Notes under the pieces: generated by a model
What the model saw: the letters and a program-made list of their open reading frames with translations, nothing else
What the model was told of the DNA's origin: nothing
The model's database searches: none
Translations under genes and position numbers: made by a program
Origin: JAKAXS01 sp965279065
GTDB taxonomy: Bacteria > Pseudomonadota > Alphaproteobacteria > Rhizobiales > Hyphomicrobiaceae
DNA: 64,000 bases
Direction of reading: 5' to 3'
Assembly (NCBI GenBank): GCA_965279065.1
Contig: OZ257134.1
Coordinates: 3,906,001 to 3,970,000 of the forward strand
In this document: piece by piece, positions 18,013-27,459 of the stretch
Position numbering within the stretch: the stretch's first letter is position 1
How the letters are laid out: each line of letters starts with the position of its first letter

Positions 18013-18127
18013 GTCCCGTCTTGGCGTCGCCGCGGTCTGTGCCTAAGTCAGTTCCCAAGGAGATTGGCGCCGCAGCAAGCGATGCGCTATCGATCCCGCT
18101 CACTTGCGAATTGAGGACCTCTCACGC

Positions 18128-20206
18128 ATGGCCAAGCCGGTATCCAAAGAGACGAAGCCCTCCAAAGCCAAAGCCAAGCCTGCCAATCCTCTGCTGGCAA
18201 AGTGGCGCACCCCGTTCAAGTTGCCGCCGTTTGCCGACATAAAGCCCGCGCACTATCCGCCCGCCTTCAAGGTGGCATTCGCCGAGCATCGCACCGAGAT
18301 CCGAGCTATCGCCTCGGCCCCGCCCAAGCCCACCTTCGCCAACACTGTCGTTGCGCTGGAGAAGGCCGGCGAGACGCTGAACCGCGTCGCCGAGGTGTTC
18401 TACAATCTGTCGAGTTCCGACACGAACCCGGAGCTGCAGGCGATCGAGCGCGATCTCGCGCCCCAGTTCGCCGCCCACTATTCCGCCATCTACCTCAACG
18501 CCAAACTCTTCGCCCGCATCGCCGACCTGCACGCGCGGCGTGAGCGCCTTGGTCTGGACGACGAACAGGCGCGCGTGCTCGATCGCACGTATCTGGCTTT
18601 CGTCCGCTCGGGCGCGAAGCTCTCCGCCAAGAACAAGAAGCGCATCGCCGAGATCAACGGCCAGCTGGCAGAGTTGAAAACCCAGTTCAGCCAGAATGTC
18701 TTGGCCGATGAGCAAGGCTGGCGCCTTGTGCTGAATGGCGAGGCCGATCTCGCCGGCTTGCCCGAGGGCGTGCGCGAGGCCGCCGCCCGCACCGCGGCCG
18801 ACCTTGGCCTGAAGGGGCATGCCATCACCCTGGCGCGGTCCAGCGTCGAGAGCTTCCTGCAGTTCTCCAGCCGTCGCGACCTGCGCGAGGAAGCCTTCAG
18901 CGCCTGGACCCGCCGCGGCGAAAATGGTGGCAAGACCGACAACCGCGAGATCGTGGCCCGGATCGTTGCCTTGCGGTCGGAGTTGGCAAACCTGCTCGGT
19001 TACGCCACCTACGCCGACTTCGCCCTCGACGACACGATGGCCAAGACGCCCGCGGCCGTGCGTGATCTCCTTGGCCAGGTCTGGGCGCCCGCCGTCAAAC
19101 GTGCCGCCGAGGAGCGCGAGGCGCTGCAGCGGCTGGCCCAATCCGAAGGCGGCAACTTCCCGATCGCGGCCTGGGACTGGCGCTACTACGCCGAGAAGGA
19201 ACGCAAGGCCCGCTTCGACCTCGACGATGGCGAGATCCGTCCCTACCTGCAGCTCGACAACATGATCGCCGCAGCCTTCGACACGGCCTCCAAGCTGTTC
19301 GGCCTGAAGTTCAAGGAACTGCCCGACGCCCCGCGCTACCACCCCGACGTCCGCGTCTGGGAGGTGCTGACGCGCGGCGGCGATCACGTCGGCGTCTTCC
19401 TCGGCGACTATTTCGCCCGACCCTCGAAGCAATCCGGCGCCTGGATGTCGGCCTTTCGCTCGCAGATGAAGCTCGGCGGCGAGACGCGGCCGATCATCGT
19501 CAATGTCATGAACTTCGCCCGCGGCGCCGAAGGCGAACCGACGCTGCTGTCGTTCGACGATGCCCGCACGCTCTTCCACGAGTTCGGCCACGGGCTGCAT
19601 GGCCTGCTCTCCGACGTCACCTATCCCTCGCTCGCCGGCACGGCCGTGTCGCGCGATTTCGTCGAGCTGCCCTCGCAGCTCTACGAGCACTGGTTGTCTC
19701 GCCCCGAGGTGCTGGAGAAATTCGCCCTGCACGAAAAGACCGGCAAGCCGATGCCCAAGAAGCTTCTCGAGCGGCTGAAGGCGGCGCGCAACTTCAACCA
19801 GGGCTTCGCAACGGTCGAATTCACCTCGTCCGCTCTCGTCGATATGGACCTGCACTCCGCCGACCCGCAGGGTCTCGACATCACGGACTTCGAACGCCGG
19901 ACGCTGGAACGCATCTCGATGCCGCAGGCCATGGTGATGCGCCATCGCCTGCCGCACTTCCTGCACATCATGGGTGGCTACGCCGCCGGCTACTACAGCT
20001 ATCTGTGGTCGGAAGTGATGGACGCCGACGCTTTCGCAGCCTTCGAGGAGACCGGCGACGTCTTTGACAAGAAGACGGCGGGCCGGCTCAAAAAGCATAT
20101 CTACTCAGCAGGCAACCGCCGCGATCCGGCCGACGCGTACGTCGCTTTCCGCGGCCGCCCGCCGGAGATCCGTGGCCTGCTGAAGCAACGCGGATTTGGG
20201 ACGTAG
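18128..20206 (+). CDS. dcp: M3 family metallopeptidase, peptidyl-dipeptidase Dcp type
   Basis: The 692-residue product is a thimet-oligopeptidase family zinc peptidase. The zinc site HEFGH is at 484-488 within LFHEFGHGLHGLLSDVTYPS, and the downstream YYSYLWSEVMDADAF and the ending AYVAFRGRPPEIRGLLKQRG fit the Dcp group, which removes dipeptides from peptide C-termini in the cytoplasm or periplasm. No signal peptide is seen; the N-terminus is Lys-rich. ATG at 18128 has GAGG about 12 bases upstream; an in-frame TTG at 18104 is less likely. Confidence 0.93.
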   Translation: MAKPVSKETKPSKAKAKPANPLLAKWRTPFKLPPFADIKPAHYPPAFKVAFAEHRTEIRAIASAPPKPTFANTVVALEKAGETLNRVAEVFYNLSSSDTNPELQAIERDLAPQFAAHYSAIYLNAKLFARIADLHARRERLGLDDEQARVLDRTYLAFVRSGAKLSAKNKKRIAEINGQLAELKTQFSQNVLADEQGWRLVLNGEADLAGLPEGVREAAARTAADLGLKGHAITLARSSVESFLQFSSRRDLREEAFSAWTRRGENGGKTDNREIVARIVALRSELANLLGYATYADFALDDTMAKTPAAVRDLLGQVWAPAVKRAAEEREALQRLAQSEGGNFPIAAWDWRYYAEKERKARFDLDDGEIRPYLQLDNMIAAAFDTASKLFGLKFKELPDAPRYHPDVRVWEVLTRGGDHVGVFLGDYFARPSKQSGAWMSAFRSQMKLGGETRPIIVNVMNFARGAEGEPTLLSFDDARTLFHEFGHGLHGLLSDVTYPSLAGTAVSRDFVELPSQLYEHWLSRPEVLEKFALHEKTGKPMPKKLLERLKAARNFNQGFATVEFTSSALVDMDLHSADPQGLDITDFERRTLERISMPQAMVMRHRLPHFLHIMGGYAAGYYSYLWSEVMDADAFAAFEETGDVFDKKTAGRLKKHIYSAGNRRDPADAYVAFRGRPPEIRGLLKQRGFGT

Positions 20207-20313
20207 CCGCAAGCTCTCGTTAACGCTCGTCACGATGCCGCACGTGGGTCTAACGGCACATTAAGTCTGCTCGGGTACTGCTGGCGGTGTAACGCGTCCC
20301 GAGGCCCTCCTTC

Positions 20314-20973
20314 ATGCCGACAACCGCCGTGTCACTGGCGCAACTCTACGGTCCAGTGCCGCAAGCGCCCGTCGCGCTTCCTGTCGGTCCGCCTCCAGAG
20401 CAAAGTCGCTCGCCTGCACCTGCTGTTGCGAAGCTGACGCCGGTCTCCCTGGTCGACGGCCTGCGCCAGGCGCGCGCCGATGCCCTGGCCGAGCTGCAGA
20501 ACGCTCCCGACGTGGAAGACAGCAACGCCCGGCGCTATCTCGGCCTCGACCGCGACCAGCTGGCCGCGATGGTCTTCGACAGAAAACAGGTGTACTCGAT
20601 CGGCGAACGCCGCAGCGCCCAGCGGCAGCTTGAAACCAACGATCGCGCCTACCTCGATCGCGCCAGCGAACTCGCCACGATCTCCGGCGACGAGCGCGTG
20701 GTGCTCAACGCCAGGCTCGAACTCGAACTATCGAAGAGCGCCATCGAGCGGGCAGTCCCTCGGTCGGACGCCGTAGACACGGCAGCGTTGCAGGCCAAGA
20801 TAGCGGAGAAGACGGCGCAACTGGGCGGCAGCCCCGCCAGCATCAGCCTGCGTTACCCCAACGGCTGGGCAGCTTCGGGCAATGACGTGCCGTCGTCCGA
20901 CAGGCTCGGCGCCGGCCACGTATTGCCCGGCGCGGCACGCCTCGCGTTGCTTTATCGCGAAAGTCTATTCTAG
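20314..20973 (+). CDS. Hypothetical protein, 219 residues
   Basis: I do not recognise this protein. Residues 1-45 are Pro, Ala and Val rich and probably disordered; 50-170 is predicted by composition to be mostly helical and rich in Ala, Arg, Glu and Leu (for example LVDGLRQARADALAELQNAP and LNARLELELSKSAIERA). No signal peptide or membrane segment is seen. Codon use resembles its neighbours, which supports it being a real gene. It lies alone, about 110 bases after the peptidase gene on the same strand, with a DUF1223 gene convergent. Confidence 0.7.
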   Translation: MPTTAVSLAQLYGPVPQAPVALPVGPPPEQSRSPAPAVAKLTPVSLVDGLRQARADALAELQNAPDVEDSNARRYLGLDRDQLAAMVFDRKQVYSIGERRSAQRQLETNDRAYLDRASELATISGDERVVLNARLELELSKSAIERAVPRSDAVDTAALQAKIAEKTAQLGGSPASISLRYPNGWAASGNDVPSSDRLGAGHVLPGAARLALLYRESLF

Positions 20974-21004
20974 CCGCTGCATTGAATCGCGTGCCGATCG
21001 GCAC

Positions 21005-21775
21005 CTAGAGTCCCAGCCACGCTGCGCCGATGATCGGGCCGTAGTCGGCCTCCTGGATCAGTACGATGATGTCCTCGATATCCGAACGCATGAAGGCCGA
21101 CCGCAGCAGCTGGATGGTTGCCGCCTGGCCCGTCCACACCCCGACAGGCGTCAACTCGCGGACGACATTGTGGTACGTCAACGTCTCGCCAGCGTTCTCG
21201 CCGCGCTGAACCTGCACGTCGACCGACTTCTGCACGACGGCGAGCCAGATGGTGGATTCCTTGACGTCGGCGCCGGCCGGCGCGTTGCCCAATTCGATGA
21301 TGACGCTGTTGCGATGCGGCCAGAGCTGCACCGGCACGTGCTTGGTGCTGAGCGCCGCCTTGGCCTTCTCCATCGCCGCGTCGATCTCACGCGAATCCGA
21401 GCCGATGGCCTGGGATACACCGTTGATCACCACCTGCGGCGTGTAGACCGGCCCGGATCCCAGCAATCGCGAGTAGGCGCGCTGCCGCTCCGAATTCTTG
21501 GCGGAGGCCAGCGTGTCCTTCCAGCCGATGTAGTCCCAGATGTCGACCGGCAGCGACAGCGCCATGACGTCCTTGTGGCTTGCCGCGATGTTCTTCAGCA
21601 GCGCATCGGCGGGAGGGCAGGACGAACACCCCTGGCTGGTGAACAGCTCGATCACCGCCGTCACGGGCCGCGACACCATCGCCGATCCCGGCTCCATCTG
21701 CGCCTGGGAGACGCCCGCCGGTCCAACCGCCATCGCGATGCACATGATCAGACCCGTCGCGACGCGCTTCAGCAT
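21005..21775 (-). CDS. DUF1223 thioredoxin-like secreted protein
   Basis: The 256-residue product has a signal peptide (about 1-26, ending SQAQ) and a DUF1223 domain. The thioredoxin-like site CSSC is at 50-53 in ELFTSQGCSSCPPADALL, and SLPVDIWDYIGWKD, YTPQVVINGV and the late ENAGETLTYHNVVRELTPVG are family blocks. It is presumably a periplasmic thiol protein, though DUF1223 members have no agreed substrate. It ends 31 bases from the convergent hypothetical. Confidence 0.92.
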   Translation of the reverse strand: MLKRVATGLIMCIAMAVGPAGVSQAQMEPGSAMVSRPVTAVIELFTSQGCSSCPPADALLKNIAASHKDVMALSLPVDIWDYIGWKDTLASAKNSERQRAYSRLLGSGPVYTPQVVINGVSQAIGSDSREIDAAMEKAKAALSTKHVPVQLWPHRNSVIIELGNAPAGADVKESTIWLAVVQKSVDVQVQRGENAGETLTYHNVVRELTPVGVWTGQAATIQLLRSAFMRSDIEDIIVLIQEADYGPIIGAAWLGL

Positions 21776-22000
21776 TCGTTCCTCTGACGTGAGTACCTGC
21801 CCCCGACATTAGCACCGCTCATGCGCCGGACAAATCCCACAGAAAACCGTGGCAAACGACACCAAATGCAGCGTACAAAGAGTAACGCTTTACAGGCGGC
21901 TCGGCCGAGATGTGGCTCGGCATGCAGATTCAGCACGATCTCTGGAAGGCGAGACAGGCCGAAAAGAGATCAAAGAAGGCGGCGTAGCTCGCGTCGAGAT

Positions 22001-22025
22001 GGGGTCAGACCTCAGGTCTGACCCC
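22001..22025. repeat. GGGGTCAGACC palindrome downstream of acnA
   Basis: A perfect palindrome of 12-base arms around a single C, GGGGTCAGACCT then its complement, begins 19 bases after the acnA stop. It may work as the acnA terminator hairpin. The same core recurs at 11752-11771, 33264-33276 and 57728-57751, always between genes. Confidence 0.7.
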
Positions 22026-22043
22026 CAGTATTCGACGCGTCTA

Positions 22044-24794
22044 TCAGGCCGCCGCCGCCAGGTTCCGCAGCACGTAGTGCAGGATGCCGCCGTTGCGGAA
22101 GTACTCCAACTCGTCCAGCGTATCGATGCGGCAGAGCAGCGGCACGTCGAACGACGTGCCGTCCGGACGCGTGATGTGCGCGCTCATCTTCTGCCGTGGC
22201 TTGACACTGGTGAGCCCGGTGATGGTCACCGTCTCATCGCCCTTGAGCCCCAGCGTGACCCAGCTCGTCCCCTCCTCGAACGTAAACGGCACGATGCCCA
22301 TGCCGACGAGGTTGGAGCGGTGAATGCGCTCGAACGATTGCGAGATGACGGCCTTCACGCCCAGCAGGTTCGTGCCCTTCGCCGCCCAGTCGCGCGATGA
22401 GCCGTTGCCGTACTCGACGCCCGCGAACACGACCAGCGGCACGCCTTCCTTCTCGTACTGCATGGCGGCATCGTAGATCGCCATCTGTGCGCCGGAGGGA
22501 TAGTGCACCGTGAAGCCGCCTTCCTTCACGTTACCGGCCGGATCTTTCACCATGTGGTTCTTGATGCGGATGTTGGCGAACGTGCCGCGCATCATCACTT
22601 CGTGATTGCCGCGTCGCGTTCCGTACTGGTTGAAGTCGGCAATCGCCACGCCGTTGTCGAGCAGATACTTGCCCGCCGGCGACGCCGCCTTGATCGAACC
22701 CGCCGGCGAGATGTGGTCAGTCGTGATCTTGTCGCCGAACAACCCGAGAATGCGCGCGCTCTGGATGTCGGCGACAGCTTTCGGTGTCTTCGTCATGCCG
22801 TCGAAGTAAGGCGGGTTCTGCACGTACGTCGAGGCATCCTGCCAGGCATACGTCAGCCCCTGGCTCGTCTCGATGCCGCGCCAGTTCTCGTCGCCGTTGA
22901 ACACGTCGTCGTATTTCGACTTGAACAGCTCCCGGGAGATATTATCGGCGATGAACTGCTGGATCTCGTGCAGCGTCGGCCAGATCTCTTTCAGAAACAC
23001 CGGCTGCCCATCGCTGCCAACGCCGAGCGGCTCGGTCGTCAGATCCTTCGTCACTGATCCGGCCAACGCATAGGCGACCACCAGGGGTGGGGACGCGAGA
23101 TAGTTCGCCTGCACGTCAGGACTGACGCGACCTTCGAAATTGCGGTTGCCCGAGAGAACCGCGGCCGCCACGATCCCGTTGTCGTTGATCGACTTCGAGA
23201 TCTCGGCCGGCAGCGGTCCGGAGTTCCCGATGCACGTGGTGCATCCGAAGCCGACGAGGTTGAACCCGGCCTGATCGAGATACGTCTGCAGCCCGGCCTT
23301 CTCGAGGTAGGCCGCGACCACCTGCGATCCCGGCGCCAGCGACGTCTTCACCCACGGCTTGGATTTCAGGCCCTTCAGCACGGCATTGCGCGCCAGCAAC
23401 CCCGCCGCGATCAGCACGCTCGGGTTGGAGGTGTTCGTGCAGCTGGTGATGGCGGCGATCACGACGTCGCCGTGCCCCAGCTTATAATCGCGGCCGTCGA
23501 CTGCCGATTTCTTGGCCCCTTCGCCGACCTTCTTGTATTCGCTTTCCAGTGCCGTCGCAAAACCGCTCTTGATGTCGGTCAGCGCGATGCGCCCTTCCGG
23601 CCGCTTCGGTCCTGCCATCGACGGCACGACCGCACCAAGGTCCAGCTCCAGCGTATCGGTGAACACAGGATCTCCGGCCTCGGCGACACGGAACAGCCCC
23701 TGCGCCTTGGAATAGGCCTCCACCAGCTCGATGCGCGCAGCCTCGCGGCCCGACATCGTGAGGTAGCGCAGCGTCTCGCCGTCGACCGGGAAGAACCCGC
23801 ACGTCGCACCGTACTCCGGCGCCATGTTGGCGATCGTGGCGCGATCAGCCAGCGTCATGTTGTCGAGGCCAGGTCCGAAGAACTCGACGAACTTGTTGAC
23901 CACGCCCTTCTTGCGCAGCATCTGCGTCACGGTCAGCACCAGGTCGGTCGCCGTCACGCCTTCCTTGAGTTTGCCGGTCAGCTTGAAGCCGATCACTTCC
24001 GGAATGAGCATGGATTGCGGCTGGCCCAGCATTGCCGCTTCCGCCTCGATGCCGCCGACGCCCCAGCCCAGCACGGCCAGGCCGTTGACCATCGTCGTGT
24101 GGCTGTCGGTGCCGACGACGGTGTCGGGATAGGCGACGACGGCGCCGTCCGTCATCTCGTTGGTCCACACCGTCTGCGCCAGATATTCCAGGTTCACCTG
24201 ATGGCAGATGCCGGTGCCCGGCGGCACGACGCGGAAGTTTGCGAAAGCGCCCTGGCCCCACTTGAGGAAGTTATAGCGCTCGCCGTTGCGCTCGTATTCG
24301 AGATCGACGTTCTGCTGCAGCGACGTCGCGCTGCCGAACGCATCCACGATCACCGAATGGTCGATGACGAGATCCACCGGCACCAGCGGATTGATCTTCG
24401 TCGGATCCCCGCCCAGCTTCGTCATGCCGTCGCGCATCGCCGCCAGGTCGACGACGGCCGGAACGCCGGTGAAGTCCTGCATCAGCACGCGCGCTGGCCG
24501 GAAGCCGATCTCCTTGCCTGCCTTGCCCTTGTCGTCCAGCCAGCCGGCGATGGCGCCGATGTCGGCCTTGGTGACGGAACGACCGTCCTCGTTGCGCAGC
24601 AGGTTCTCAAGTAGAACCTTCATCGAGTACGGCAGCTTGGATATGCCCTTAAGCCCGTTCTTCTCCGCATCCGGCAGCGAATAATAGACGTACGTCTGAC
24701 CACCCGCGGTCAGCGTCTTGCGGCAGTTGAAGCTATCGAGGGAGATCGGCGTGGCAGCCGCAGTGGGTTTCGCGCTCAAGGCAGAAGCCTCCAT
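22044..24794 (-). CDS. acnA: Aconitate hydratase A
   Basis: The 916-residue product is a full-length AcnA/IRP-type aconitase, which interconverts citrate and isocitrate with a [4Fe-4S] cluster. Cluster ligands lie in VIAAITSCTNTSNPSVLIAA and in GFGCTTCIGNSGPLP, and the C-terminal swivelling domain has VFAGVEYGNGSSRDWAAKGT and SFERIHRSNLVGMGIVPF. The N-terminus carries a short Ala and Thr rich head before LDSFNCRKTL. It is divergent from the ccm cluster, as in many Hyphomicrobiales. Confidence 0.98.
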   Translation of the reverse strand: MEASALSAKPTAAATPISLDSFNCRKTLTAGGQTYVYYSLPDAEKNGLKGISKLPYSMKVLLENLLRNEDGRSVTKADIGAIAGWLDDKGKAGKEIGFRPARVLMQDFTGVPAVVDLAAMRDGMTKLGGDPTKINPLVPVDLVIDHSVIVDAFGSATSLQQNVDLEYERNGERYNFLKWGQGAFANFRVVPPGTGICHQVNLEYLAQTVWTNEMTDGAVVAYPDTVVGTDSHTTMVNGLAVLGWGVGGIEAEAAMLGQPQSMLIPEVIGFKLTGKLKEGVTATDLVLTVTQMLRKKGVVNKFVEFFGPGLDNMTLADRATIANMAPEYGATCGFFPVDGETLRYLTMSGREAARIELVEAYSKAQGLFRVAEAGDPVFTDTLELDLGAVVPSMAGPKRPEGRIALTDIKSGFATALESEYKKVGEGAKKSAVDGRDYKLGHGDVVIAAITSCTNTSNPSVLIAAGLLARNAVLKGLKSKPWVKTSLAPGSQVVAAYLEKAGLQTYLDQAGFNLVGFGCTTCIGNSGPLPAEISKSINDNGIVAAAVLSGNRNFEGRVSPDVQANYLASPPLVVAYALAGSVTKDLTTEPLGVGSDGQPVFLKEIWPTLHEIQQFIADNISRELFKSKYDDVFNGDENWRGIETSQGLTYAWQDASTYVQNPPYFDGMTKTPKAVADIQSARILGLFGDKITTDHISPAGSIKAASPAGKYLLDNGVAIADFNQYGTRRGNHEVMMRGTFANIRIKNHMVKDPAGNVKEGGFTVHYPSGAQMAIYDAAMQYEKEGVPLVVFAGVEYGNGSSRDWAAKGTNLLGVKAVISQSFERIHRSNLVGMGIVPFTFEEGTSWVTLGLKGDETVTITGLTSVKPRQKMSAHITRPDGTSFDVPLLCRIDTLDELEYFRNGGILHYVLRNLAAAA

Positions 24795-25123
24795 CTAGAT
24801 CCCGAACTGGCATGTGCACCATGGGGGACTGGAGGAGTTTCCGGAAGTCGGCAAAGTCGAGCGTACGCAGCTCGCCATAAGCCTTCCAGAGAACGCACCC
24901 GGTCCCGTCCTGGTGCATGCCGCGCCGCCGGAGCGCCGGCGGTGATGTTCTTAGTCTCACACGGACCTGTCCCGAGCCGTGTGACGATCTAGGAGCGCCA
25001 TTTTGCGCTGGCAGTCGTATTGCTGCCCTTTATATAGTCCGCGGCGGCGAACTTCCAGTACACCTTACGGCAAGATTTGCGGCAAACCGCCCCTCGTCCG
25101 GGCATCCACCAGGCAATCCCCGC
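24795..25123. other. Divergent acnA-ccmA intergenic region with two hairpins
   Basis: No gene is seen in these 329 bases. There are two clear inverted repeats: CCGCCGG (24925-24931) with CCGGCGG (24936-24942), and TCACACGG (24957-24964) with CCGTGTGA (24977-24984). Before ccmA, CTGGCA at 25008-25013 and TATATA at 25031-25036 with a 17-base spacer form a possible promoter. The hairpins may belong to the acnA leader or be regulator sites; nothing decides between these. Confidence 0.4.
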
Positions 25124-25741
25124 GTGCACCTCTTCGCAGAAAAGCTGGCTGTCGCGCGCGGTTCGCGGCTGGTTGTTGAGAACACCTCCTTCAATCTCCG
25201 CTCAGGCGAAGTCCTGCAGCTGACCGGCCCCAACGGCGCCGGCAAGACGACGCTGATCCGCGCTGTCGCCGGTTTTCTCGCCTTGGCGGGCGGATCGATG
25301 CGGCTGGATGGCGGCAACCCCGACACGCCGATTGCCGAACAGTGCCACTACGTCGGTCACCTCAACGGCGTGAAGGCGAAACAGACCGTCGCGGAGAACC
25401 TGTGTTTCTGGGCGGCGTACCTCGGAGGTGGCCGCGTTGACGCCACGCGCGTCGACGCTGCGTTGGGCGCCTTCGGCCTGACACCTCTGGCCGCGATCGC
25501 GGCCGGCTATCTCTCCGCCGGCCAGAAGCGTCGTGTCGGCCTCGCCCGCCTCCTCGTCGCCGACCGGCCGATCTGGCTGCTCGACGAACCGACGGTGTCG
25601 CTCGATGCCGCCTCGACAGCAATTTTGGCGAACCTCATCCAGGGGCACGTGACCTCGGGCGGCCTCGTTCTCGCCGCCACGCACATCCCGCTCGGCCTCG
25701 CCACCGCACAGGAACTGCGATTGGGAGGCGCCGCGTCATGA
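25124..25741 (+). CDS. ccmA: Haem exporter ATP-binding protein CcmA
   Basis: The 205-residue product is the ATPase of the CcmABCD complex, which releases haem-loaded CcmE during system I cytochrome c maturation. Walker A GPNGAGKTT is at 35-43, the signature region reads YLSAGQKRRVGLARL, and Walker B WLLDEPTVSLD follows. A GTG at 25124 gives the family start (MHLFAEKLAVARG); the open frame reaches further upstream, but that part looks non-coding. It overlaps ccmB by four bases. Confidence 0.95.
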   Translation: MHLFAEKLAVARGSRLVVENTSFNLRSGEVLQLTGPNGAGKTTLIRAVAGFLALAGGSMRLDGGNPDTPIAEQCHYVGHLNGVKAKQTVAENLCFWAAYLGGGRVDATRVDAALGAFGLTPLAAIAAGYLSAGQKRRVGLARLLVADRPIWLLDEPTVSLDAASTAILANLIQGHVTSGGLVLAATHIPLGLATAQELRLGGAAS

Positions 25742-26406
25742 GCGCCTTCCTCACTCTGCTGAAGCGCGACATCCTGCTTGCCGCCCGCGAAGGTGGAGCC
25801 CTGGGCACCGCGCTTGGCTTCTACCTGATCGTCGTCGCCCTCATGCCGCTGGGCCTCGGCCCTGACTTGAACCTGCTCGCCCGCATCGCCGCCGGCGTCC
25901 TGTGGATCGCCCTGCTCTTGGCCGCACTCCTCTCCTTGCCACGCATTTTCGAGGCCGACCACGACGACGGGTCACTCGAAGTCATGGCCATGGGCCCGCT
26001 GCCCTTGGAGGCCGTCGCCGCCGCGAAGTCGCTGGCCCACTGGATCACGACCGGAATTCCGCTGGCATTGCTGGCGCCGGTTCTGGGCATCCTGCTGAAC
26101 CTCGACCTCGCCACCTACCCCATCCTGATCGCCACGATGCTGATTGGCACCCCGGCCATCAGTTTCCTCGGCGCCATCGGCGCTGCACTGACGTTGCGCA
26201 CCCGCCGCGGCGGCCTGCTGCTGGCCCTGCTGGTGCTGCCCCTCTACATCCCAACGCTGATCTTCGGCATCTCCGCCATCAGCGCCGCCACCATGGGCCC
26301 CTCCGGATCGGGGGCGGCCTTCCTGATCCTTGCCGCAATTTCCCTAGCAAGTGTCGTTCTTGGCCCGCTCGCCGCGGCGGCCGCGTTAAGGGTTCAGCTG
26401 CAGTAG
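25738..26406 (+). CDS. ccmB: Haem exporter permease CcmB
   Basis: The 222-residue membrane protein has six hydrophobic segments and the CcmB opening FLTLLKRDILLAAREGGALG. The motif FEADHDDGSLEVMAMGPLPL near 74-93 and SLAHWITTGIPL are typical. It pairs with CcmA and CcmC in the complex that frees haem-bound CcmE. ATG overlaps the ccmA stop. Confidence 0.96.
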   Translation: MSAFLTLLKRDILLAAREGGALGTALGFYLIVVALMPLGLGPDLNLLARIAAGVLWIALLLAALLSLPRIFEADHDDGSLEVMAMGPLPLEAVAAAKSLAHWITTGIPLALLAPVLGILLNLDLATYPILIATMLIGTPAISFLGAIGAALTLRTRRGGLLLALLVLPLYIPTLIFGISAISAATMGPSGSGAAFLILAAISLASVVLGPLAAAAALRVQLQ

Positions 26407-26504
26407 GAACTGGCGACAAAATTACGCAAGCTTAACCCGCGCGACCGGCCAAGCCGTACAAGTTGAAATTGCGCGCTACCGCGACAGGCTTTAGACCCTT
26501 TCCA

Positions 26505-27269
26505 ATGCAGACCATCACGCAGAAACTGGCTAACCCCACGCGCTTCATGGAGCTTTCCGGCACGGCGCTGCCCTGGCTCGCCGCCGTGGCCATGCTCACA
26601 TTGGCCTACGCCATGTACCTCGCCTTCTTCGTCGCCCCGCCCGACTACCAGCAGGGCGAGACGGTCAAGATCATGTTCATCCACGTGCCCGCCGCTTGGC
26701 TCGCCATGATGGGCTATTCCATCATCGCCTTGTCGAGCTTCGGCCTGCTCGTCTTCCGCCACCCGTTGGCCGACGTGTCAGCCAAGGCCGCCGCTCCCAT
26801 CGGCGCCGCCTTCACCCTGCTGGCGCTGATCACCGGCTCGCTCTGGGGCAAGCCCATGTGGGGCACGTACTGGGTATGGGACGCGCGCCTGACGTCGGTG
26901 CTGATCCTGTTTTTCCTCTACCTCGGCCTGATGGCGCTGCGCTCCTCGCTCGAGGACGAGGCGACCGCCGCCAAGCTCACGGCCGTACTCGCCCTCGTCG
27001 GCGTCGTCATCCTGCCGATCATCAAGTTCTCGGTCGACTGGTGGAACACCCTGCACCAGCCCGCCAGCGTTCTGAAGATGGGCGGCTCGACCATCCATCC
27101 CGACCTTTTGCGCCCGCTGCTGATCAGCGCCGTCGGCTTCACCATTCTGTTCCTGGTGCTCCACCTCAAGGGCATGCGCAACGAAATCCTGCGCCGCCGC
27201 GTCAAGGCGTTAACCATGGCCGAGGTCGAGCGCGCCGCGCGCGGTCACGTGCCGGCGGCGGCGGAGTAG
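26505..27269 (+). CDS. ccmC: Haem transporter/ligase CcmC
   Basis: The 254-residue membrane protein is CcmC, which attaches haem to CcmE. The tryptophan-rich motif WGTYWVWDARLT is at 119-130 between transmembrane helices, with His60 in MFIHVPAAW and a second His in the later NTLHQPASV loop as haem ligands. Six transmembrane segments are visible. ATG at 26505 is preferred to a TTG at 26463 because family members start near MELSG. It is about 100 bases after ccmB and five bases before ccmD. Confidence 0.96.
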   Translation: MQTITQKLANPTRFMELSGTALPWLAAVAMLTLAYAMYLAFFVAPPDYQQGETVKIMFIHVPAAWLAMMGYSIIALSSFGLLVFRHPLADVSAKAAAPIGAAFTLLALITGSLWGKPMWGTYWVWDARLTSVLILFFLYLGLMALRSSLEDEATAAKLTAVLALVGVVILPIIKFSVDWWNTLHQPASVLKMGGSTIHPDLLRPLLISAVGFTILFLVLHLKGMRNEILRRRVKALTMAEVERAARGHVPAAAE

Positions 27270-27273
27270 CGTC

Positions 27274-27459
27274 ATGGACCTCGGACCACACGCCGCCTTC
27301 ATCTGGGCCTCATATGCCGCCGAAGTCATCGTGCTCGCCGCGCTGATCGGCTGGCTCCTGTTCGACGGAAGCCGCCAGAAGCGGCAGCTCGCCGATCTGG
27401 AGCGGCGTGGCGTCACGCGCCGCGGCGCCGCGCCCTCGCCGGCAAAGGACAGACCTTGA
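27274..27459 (+). CDS. ccmD: Haem exporter protein CcmD
   Basis: The 61-residue product has the typical short CcmD form: HAAFIWASYAAEVIVLAALI as a single membrane helix preceded by a conserved His and followed by a basic tail (DGSRQKRQLADLERRGVTRR). CcmD stabilises the CcmABC complex and is needed to release holo-CcmE. It lies between ccmC and ccmG and overlaps the latter by four bases. Confidence 0.93.
   Translation: MDLGPHAAFIWASYAAEVIVLAALIGWLLFDGSRQKRQLADLERRGVTRRGAAPSPAKDRP

Larger units (their letters stand above)
17565..18127. other. 563-base gene-free region with structured elements
   Basis: No reading frame here looks coding: those present are Pro, Arg and Ser rich and match no family I know. 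What it does hold is, in order on the plus strand, a small hairpin at 17602-17618 (AGCCGG, loop CTGTA, CCGGCT), a nested hairpin at 17637-17752, about 220 bases of unassigned sequence, and a strong terminator at 17973-18012. This is the pattern of a free-standing non-coding transcript reading towards the Dcp gene. I looked for tRNA, tmRNA, RNase P, SRP and 6S RNA signatures by eye and found none. Confidence 0.5.

Noticed and set aside
18122..20098. A 658-codon open frame on the minus strand opposite the Dcp peptidase gene
   Set aside because: It is a shadow of a high-GC gene: the plus-strand product has a full M3 peptidase with its zinc motif, while the antisense translation is low in complexity and matches no family.
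24917..25123. A 69-residue N-terminal extension of CcmA
   Set aside because: It covers the hairpin-containing intergenic region and lacks family similarity; CcmA proteins start near the GTG at 25124.
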